The notes under the pieces are model-generated. The model did no database searches, was not told the DNA's origin, and saw nothing but the letters and a program-made list of their open reading frames with translations. A stretch of DNA of 8,864 bases from Pseudomonadota bacterium (GTDB lineage: Bacteria; Pseudomonadota; Gammaproteobacteria; Burkholderiales; SG8-39), in the NCBI GenBank assembly GCA_021825225.1, contig JAKAIH010000084.1:1-8864 (forward strand). Reading direction: 5' to 3'. Positions 5,502-8,864 of this stretch are shown piece by piece. Each line of letters begins with the position of its first letter. Within the stretch, counting starts at the first letter, position 1. Both the position numbers and the translations under genes were made by a program.

Positions 5502-6017
5502 ATGGACGAAGCGGCGTTCGGCGGAGCGCGCGGGGTGATGAACCCGCAGCCTTGTGCGTTCGAAAAGGCGCTGCTTGCGCGCTGCTGTGCCTGCTCTCTG
5601 GCCGAACGTCGCAACATCGCCGAGCGCGAGGCAGTGGCCTGCAGCGCGCCGGGGGCGCGGGAGCGGTGCGTGGCGCTGCGCGGCCTGCTGCGGCAGAAGT
5701 CGGCGTTCGCGCTGAAGCTGACGCAGGCCGAAGGGCAGTTGCCCCACGCCCTCGAGATGAAGCTGCAATGCGGCGGCCTGCAGGGTGTACGGCAGGCGGC
5801 CGCGGCAGTTGCGGCTGCGGCCGGTGCGGAAGAAAATTATTCAGTCGACCCGCAGGCACTCTCCCGTCAGGCGGGATCGAGACCTGCGGTCGACGATGTG
5901 CAGGAGCTCGTGCGCGCCTGCGCGGAGACATTCGGCGGTCTGGAGAACCTGCCTTACTCCACCATAGTCCAATCCGTTGCCGCCTGGCAGATCCGGCGGC
6001 GCAGTTCGAAGACATGA
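5502..6017 (+). CDS. Cysteine-rich protein of unknown function
   Basis: A 171-residue protein with eight cysteines, six of them in the N-terminal third: Cys18, Cys28, Cys29, Cys31, Cys47 and Cys56, in the pattern C-x9-CC-x-C-x15-C-x8-C (context PCAFEKALLARCCACSLAER and VACSAPGARERC). This spacing suggests a metal site, zinc or an iron-sulfur cluster, but it matches no standard ferredoxin motif. The middle (about 93-110) is an alanine-rich linker. The C-terminal part (129-164) looks like a helical domain with DDVQELVRACAETFGGLENLPYST, so the protein may be two-domain. The start is uncertain: ATG 5502 keeps a 9-nt gap to the previous gene, while ATG 5538 removes 12 residues and is also possible; neither has a good ribosome site. 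Its TGA overlaps the ATG of the next gene, implying coupled translation. Confidence 0.7.
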   Translation: MDEAAFGGARGVMNPQPCAFEKALLARCCACSLAERRNIAEREAVACSAPGARERCVALRGLLRQKSAFALKLTQAEGQLPHALEMKLQCGGLQGVRQAAAAVAAAAGAEENYSVDPQALSRQAGSRPAVDDVQELVRACAETFGGLENLPYSTIVQSVAAWQIRRRSSKT

Positions 6018-7072
6018 GGCCTTTTCCCGATTTTCCGCAGCTGGTGCAAAGCGTGCAGCGCAACTGCGATATCGCCGACGCGCGCCATGCGCGCGAGACG
6101 AGCCTGTGCAATTACCTGCTGGACATGCGCGAGTTCTACCGCTGGGAGCGCGAAGTACCGCTGGCGCAGCCGCTGCCGCGAAAGGAGCTCGGCAGCTGGA
6201 TTTCGCAGCGCGAGGCGCTGTGGGACGGATTGCAGGACCAGGCACTGGAGCCGCTGCCGCTGGGCGGGCGCAACTACGAAGCGTTCGAGGTCGAGGCGGT
6301 CAATGCAGCGCTCGCGCCGCAAGGTCTGGTCTATGGCGGCGGCTACGGCCGTTTCGGCAAGCCGCATTTTTTCCTGGCGCAATTGGAGCGGCGCGAACAG
6401 AGGCAGGGGCTCACGCTGTTCGTCGCAGGCTGCGAGTACGCGCGCGACCTGAGCGCGCCGCCCGCGGTGCTGCAGGGCGGCGCGGTATTCCTGCGCCGCG
6501 ACGCGCTGCGCCGCTGGCTGTGGGACAAGATCGAGATCTGGGGCGTGCGCAAGGCCGAAGGCGCGCTGAAGTCGGCGCTGGAGTTCTACGGCTTTGCCGC
6601 CGATGCAGAACGGGCGCTGGAGCGCATGGCCGACGAGCAGGGCGAGACGCTGGTCCTGCATGAACTGGGGGAGGCCATGGCCGAGGGACTGCTCGGCCCC
6701 GCGTGGCGGGAACTCATCGCCTCCTTCACCGGCCGGCGCGCCGAAATCCTGGCGCGCGCGCTGCGCGACAATCTGGCCGACTGCCTGTCGACGCTGCCGC
6801 GCCTGATCGAGTGCGAGGCGTCCGGCTCGATCCACTTCTATTTCGCCAACTTCGAAGGCGTGCGCGAGAAATTGTTTCCGCTGCTGGCGCAGGCCTACCG
6901 CAGCTGGCGCGAGACCGGGAGCACGGCTGCGCTGCGCGAGGCCGCCGCGGCCGGCAGCACGCATTGGCGCGAGGCCGCGGGCTCACTGCTGCGCGTGCAT
7001 CGGGGCGATCCTGCCGCGGCCGAGGAGACCATCGCTGCCTGGGTAGAGGCGCCTGGCGCGCTGGTGCTTTGA
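6014..7072 (+). CDS. Sfum_1244-family-like protein of unknown function
   Basis: A 352-residue cytoplasmic protein without signal peptide or membrane segments. From memory it matches the uncharacterised Sfum_1244 family, through the opening VQRNCDIADARHARETSLCNYLLDMREFYRWE (14-45), the REALW segment (66-70), and the glycine-rich VYGGGYGRFGKPHFFLAQL (106-124). Other visible marks are AVFLRRDALRRWLWDKIE (157-174), a metal-ligand-like HELGE at 216-220, and GSIHFYFANFEGVREKLFP (271-289). The start ATG at 6014 overlaps the upstream stop as ATGA, so translation is probably coupled; the same frame is open well upstream, but that stretch is antisense-like shadow of the neighbouring genes. I know of no experimental function for the family. 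The HELGE motif could bind a metal, which is only a suggestion. The gene ends where lower-G+C accessory DNA begins. Confidence 0.75.
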   Translation: MRPFPDFPQLVQSVQRNCDIADARHARETSLCNYLLDMREFYRWEREVPLAQPLPRKELGSWISQREALWDGLQDQALEPLPLGGRNYEAFEVEAVNAALAPQGLVYGGGYGRFGKPHFFLAQLERREQRQGLTLFVAGCEYARDLSAPPAVLQGGAVFLRRDALRRWLWDKIEIWGVRKAEGALKSALEFYGFAADAERALERMADEQGETLVLHELGEAMAEGLLGPAWRELIASFTGRRAEILARALRDNLADCLSTLPRLIECEASGSIHFYFANFEGVREKLFPLLAQAYRSWRETGSTAALREAAAAGSTHWREAAGSLLRVHRGDPAAAEETIAAWVEAPGALVL

Positions 7073-7694
7073 CTTCCTCCAGGCCCTCGTCCGTAGTCTC
7101 ACCAAGCTCGACAGGCTGTACCTTGCTACCGTCAATTTTCGACCTCACCACCGGATTGCGGGCCAGTGCTTGCCGGAGGGGATGGTCCTTCAGTCGCGCC
7201 TGTACAACCATCTGCTGGCTGCTGAAAAGGCCGATATAGCTCTCGGTCTTAACTTGCGACGCACGATTTCCCAATTGGGCTTTGACCCAGTTGGTGGCTT
7301 CGCCTGGATTGTCAGCCAACCCTGCTGGTACATGAAATCCGAACCCTTGAAGATGTGCCTCCAATACCGGATTGAACTGCCAGACTTCATCGTCCTGCAC
7401 TGTGACTTTGTCATTTGCGCCGCTCGCCTGAAGAGTGGCACGTTTCAGGCATAGCGGAAATAATGCGGCCCGCGATTGTTGGCCGATTGCACCGGCCAGT
7501 GTCATCTCGACTGCGCCAGAGCAGATAAAGGCACAGTGTTCACCCCGCTCGCGGATGCGGGTTTGAAAGTTCTTAAAGAGGTTGCGCGCAATAGGGTCGC
7601 TCATGGTGCCAACCGCTAAAGCGCCCCCGCCGACAATCGCGTCAAACTCGGGTGCCTGAAGAAGCCGGAACGGGGACGATAGCGTGGAAGACAT
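7073..7694 (-). pseudogene. Truncated DUF4011-like helicase fragment
   Basis: About 207 residues read on the minus strand resemble part of DUF4011, the N-terminal domain of large SF1-type helicases found in bacterial defence islands. Matching pieces are: RNLFKNFQTRIRERGEHCAFI (the family's 'ArtaleEqGvnvLfla' helix); AALFPLCLKRATLQ ('PLLLvPV.L.r'); DDEVWQFNPVLEAHLQGFGFHVP ('ded..lNp.L...L..dFGi.lP'); and YIGLFSSQQMVVQARLKDHPL...NPVVRS ('lGlFsFsk..My.DL....NPvv'). The family is identified by recall of its consensus, not by a search. Intact proteins run well over 1000 residues with helicase and often nuclease domains; none of that remains. The frame stays open past 7073 to 6726, but that extension is only the antisense of the preceding gene, so a 322-aa protein call would be wrong. 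The upstream end is also unclear: no ribosome site precedes ATG 7694 or 7604. Confidence 0.55.
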
Positions 7695-7893
7695 CGTGCC
7701 ACTCTGTCCCGGGCATCTTCATCCCTTTATTCTGGACTATGAAATCAAAGCTATGTGTCACAGGTTCGCGTGTAGCGGTGCAATACTTCGGTTTCTCCCG
7801 GCGTCCTGAACGAGATCTGGCGAGGGATTTCTTTACATACTCTGGATCGATCAGCAGATGAGTACCATCTGTTAGTCTTCGATTCTCAAACAT
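7642..7893 (-). CDS. Unidentified 83-aa ORF, possibly the 5' remnant of the adjoining broken gene
   Basis: Minus-strand frame beginning MFENRRLTDGTHLLIDPEYV with a good ribosome site (GGGAG, 5 nt before ATG at 7893). The middle is basic (KKSLARSRSGRREKPKY), followed by REPVTHSFDFIVQNKGMKMPGTEWHDVFHAIVPVP, and it stops at 7642. It overlaps the first 53 bases of the DUF4011-like frame in a different reading frame. It may be the start of the same gene, split by a frameshift between 7642 and 7694, or a separate small gene. I do not recognise a family. Its base composition matches the lower-G+C segment, not the flanking chromosome. The same frame is open further upstream to an ATG at 8025, but only the 7893 start has a ribosome site. 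Confidence 0.4.
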   Translation of the reverse strand: MFENRRLTDGTHLLIDPEYVKKSLARSRSGRREKPKYCTATREPVTHSFDFIVQNKGMKMPGTEWHDVFHAIVPVPASSGTRV

Positions 7894-8109
7894 CTCGTCT
7901 CCCGCAGCCGACCGCTGGCGAATAAAGCGAAAACTCCGGTCAGAGTAACCGTTTTTCGGGCCGACACATCGAAATCCGAGTCGAGGCAACTTGTTGCGTG
8001 CTCGCGGTTTCGCGCACCGAACCACTATAATCTGCCGTCGGTTGGAGTACCGTGCGAGGACTCGAGTTGCGGGCTTATCGCCTCCAACTCAAGCAACACC
8101 TTAACCCGA
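7894..8109. other. Non-coding stretch between the decayed fragment and vapC
   Basis: No supported gene. It contains a perfect TATAAT on the plus strand at 8026-8031 and a 7-bp inverted repeat at 8041-8088. It may be the remains of the 5' region of the decayed gene together with the 3' flank of vapC. Confidence 0.5.
8026..8088 (+). promoter_or_regulatory. TATAAT box followed by a stem-loop, possible promoter and small structured RNA
   Basis: A consensus -10 TATAAT lies at 8026-8031. About 9 nt further on, GTTGGAG (8041-8047) pairs perfectly with CTCCAAC (8082-8088) across a 34-nt loop, with a possible extra G-U pair outside. The stem would begin near the expected transcript start. No good -35 is seen at 17 bp upstream and no terminator follows, so this is a weak candidate. 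It is too short for a tRNA. Confidence 0.2.
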
Positions 8110-8511
8110 TCACGCGGCGAGCGCTTGCGCAAGCGAGCGCGTCAGGTCGGGCGCGGCGGTGCGCAGTTTCGCATCTTCAGTCACGAGTTTCGTGCCCAGC
8201 GTATCCGCCACAGCGAGAAAGCGGGCATCGTACGCGGACACCTCAAATCGCTCCGCGCAGCGCAGGGCGCGCAAGTTCGGGATGCTCAGCAGCTCGCGCA
8301 CGCGTCTCGCAGCCTCGGCAAGCAAGGACTCCGTTTGCTGGCTGCTCAGGGCATGCATGCGCCTGTAGGTCGCCAGTATGTTGCTGAATTCGACCAGGAG
8401 AAAGGCTTCGCTGCGCCAGTCGGAATCCTTCGCGAACAAAGCCTGCGCCTGCTTGGTGCGATCGCCTTCTATCAGCAGGTAAGCGAGGATATTCGTATCG
8501 ACGACGACCAT
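8110..8511 (-). CDS. vapC: VapC-type PIN-domain ribonuclease toxin
   Basis: A 133-residue PIN-domain protein, the toxin of a type II toxin-antitoxin pair that cleaves RNA with Mg2+. All four acidic active-site residues of the fold are visible: Asp5 in MVVVDTNILAY, Glu41 in LLVEFSNIL, Asp95 in VSAYDARFLAVAD (with Asp103 nearby) and Asp113 in LVTEDAKL. The length is normal for VapC and nothing looks broken, so it is probably active unless neutralised. It starts 13 nt after the stop of the antitoxin gene on the same strand, the usual antitoxin-first order. Its own ribosome site is poor, which fits low, coupled translation of a toxin. The 3' end contains a 14-bp palindrome (8122-8135) within coding sequence. 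Confidence 0.92.
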   Translation of the reverse strand: MVVVDTNILAYLLIEGDRTKQAQALFAKDSDWRSEAFLLVEFSNILATYRRMHALSSQQTESLLAEAARRVRELLSIPNLRALRCAERFEVSAYDARFLAVADTLGTKLVTEDAKLRTAAPDLTRSLAQALAA

Positions 8512-8524
8512 TCGGTGGAGTCGG

Positions 8525-8755
8525 CTAATCGCGGCCCGCGGCTATGGCCGCTTCGATATCGTCGATGGTCAGCGGAGCTTGCCGTTTTAGTCGCACCGGC
8601 CTGGGTGGGCGCGCGGACGGCTCGGTAGCCGGCAGCGCTGCAATGCCGGCCTCCAGCAGTTGCGCGACCGCATCCTTCAGCTTCTGGTTGCGGTGAACCG
8701 CGCGCAGCTTGACGCGGCGCATCAGTTCATCCGGCAATTCGAGCGTGGTTTTCAT
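8525..8755 (-). CDS. vapB: VapB-type ribbon-helix-helix antitoxin
   Basis: A 76-residue antitoxin from ATG 8755. It begins MKTTLELPDELMRRVKLRAVHRNQKLKD, a classical ribbon-helix-helix: the MKTTLELP strand contacts DNA and two helices follow through about residue 38. The proline- and arginine-rich linker (about 47-62) leads to the acidic C-terminal helix LTIDDIEAAIAAGRD, which would wrap the toxin and block its active site. An in-frame ATG at 8764 would add three residues; I prefer 8755 because relatives start with MKTTLELP and a weak GGGA lies just before it. It forms one transcription unit with vapC, and the dimer most likely represses its own promoter just upstream. Confidence 0.88.
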   Translation of the reverse strand: MKTTLELPDELMRRVKLRAVHRNQKLKDAVAQLLEAGIAALPATEPSARPPRPVRLKRQAPLTIDDIEAAIAAGRD

Positions 8756-8771
8756 GTTTCCCATATTACCA

Positions 8772-8785
8772 TAAAACTGTTTTTA
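8772..8785 (-). promoter_or_regulatory. Candidate vapBC operator/promoter region
   Basis: An AT-rich inverted repeat, TAAAA/TTTTA with a 4-bp spacer, lies 8-17 bp upstream of the antitoxin start in otherwise GC-rich sequence. This is where ribbon-helix-helix antitoxins bind to autoregulate. A TAATAT closer to the start could be a -10 element, though it would sit very near the ATG. Confidence 0.3.
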
Positions 8786-8794
8786 CGTGGAACG

Positions 8795-8864
8795 TTACCA
8801 GTACGCAAGCAGGCGGCCCCGGTCCACTTTCGCTTCGAAGCGCTTCAGCGGCTGGTTTCCCTTT
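8795..8864 (-). CDS. C-terminal end of an unidentified gene (partial)
   Basis: The minus-strand frame entering from the window edge is open for 22 codons and ends in TAA at 8795-8797. It reads GNQPLKRFEAKVDRGRLLAYW, a composition typical of real protein. It lies about 40 bp upstream of the antitoxin start on the same strand. Too short to identify, and could still be chance. Confidence 0.35.
   Translation of the reverse strand, partial: KGNQPLKRFEAKVDRGRLLAYW

Noticed and set aside
4230..5768. 512-codon minus-strand open frame
   Set aside because: Antisense of the ferredoxin reductase and following genes; composition (Q/R/A/H-rich) is typical of a shadow frame.
5954..6964. 336-codon minus-strand open frame
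   Set aside because: Antisense of the Sfum_1244-like gene, which has coherent motifs and a coupled start.
6726..7072. Extension of the DUF4011-like frame to a 322-aa protein
   Set aside because: This part is the antisense of the preceding gene and loses all family resemblance.
8041..8088. tRNA, because of the 7-bp closing stem followed by TA
   Set aside because: Only 34 nt between the arms, too short for a tRNA, with no anticodon or T-arm.
8122..8135. 14-bp palindrome as an attachment or recombination site
   Set aside because: It lies inside the vapC coding region in an Ala/Leu-rich stretch where GC-rich palindromes arise by chance, and no second copy is seen.

Overview
The window looks like a stretch of a high-G+C proteobacterial chromosome, most likely a betaproteobacterium with sulfur-oxidising capacity. 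This rests on G+C-rich codon use, strong AGGAGG-type ribosome sites, and a cluster of sulfur-trafficking and sulfide-quinone-reductase-like genes. The genus cannot be read from the sequence.

Region 1 (1-3100, + strand) is a sulfur-metabolism block. The 3' end of a canonical TusA-family gene (CPLP motif) is followed by a 258-bp non-coding gap. A tight operon then encodes a DsrE-family sulfur carrier (GTG start), a second TusA-like protein with a CPGP motif, an SQR-like FAD flavoprotein and a DUF1641 protein made of three 60-residue tandem repeats. The likely scheme, by inference, is that the flavoprotein passes electrons from sulfide or a persulfide to quinone. DsrE and TusA would carry the sulfane sulfur, and DUF1641 would act as an accessory or scaffold. 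Convergent with this operon, and separated from it by a perfect GC-rich palindrome, is an AhpD-like carboxymuconolactone-decarboxylase-family gene (- strand, 3141-3488).

Region 2 (3489-7072, + strand) holds a 487-aa fusion of a MerR-like helix-turn-helix and coiled coil to a 2Fe-2S ferredoxin/FAD/NAD(P) reductase. It is followed by a compact three-gene module of unknown function: a 75-aa protein, a cysteine-rich 171-aa protein, and a 352-aa protein that I match from memory to the Sfum_1244 family. The last two overlap by ATGA, so they are probably translationally coupled. This module is the best candidate for an undescribed system in the window.

Region 3 (7073-8864, - strand) is accessory DNA with visibly lower G+C in its first kilobase (hand count 50% at 7201-7260 against 82% at 6901-6960). 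It holds a decayed fragment resembling the DUF4011 domain of large defence-associated helicases, cut off almost exactly at the stop of the preceding gene. Next come a short unidentified ORF with a good ribosome site, a non-coding stretch with a TATAAT box and a stem-loop, a complete VapBC-type toxin-antitoxin pair, and the last 22 codons of another gene. The layout suggests an island edge or an insertion/deletion scar next to the otherwise ordinary chromosome.
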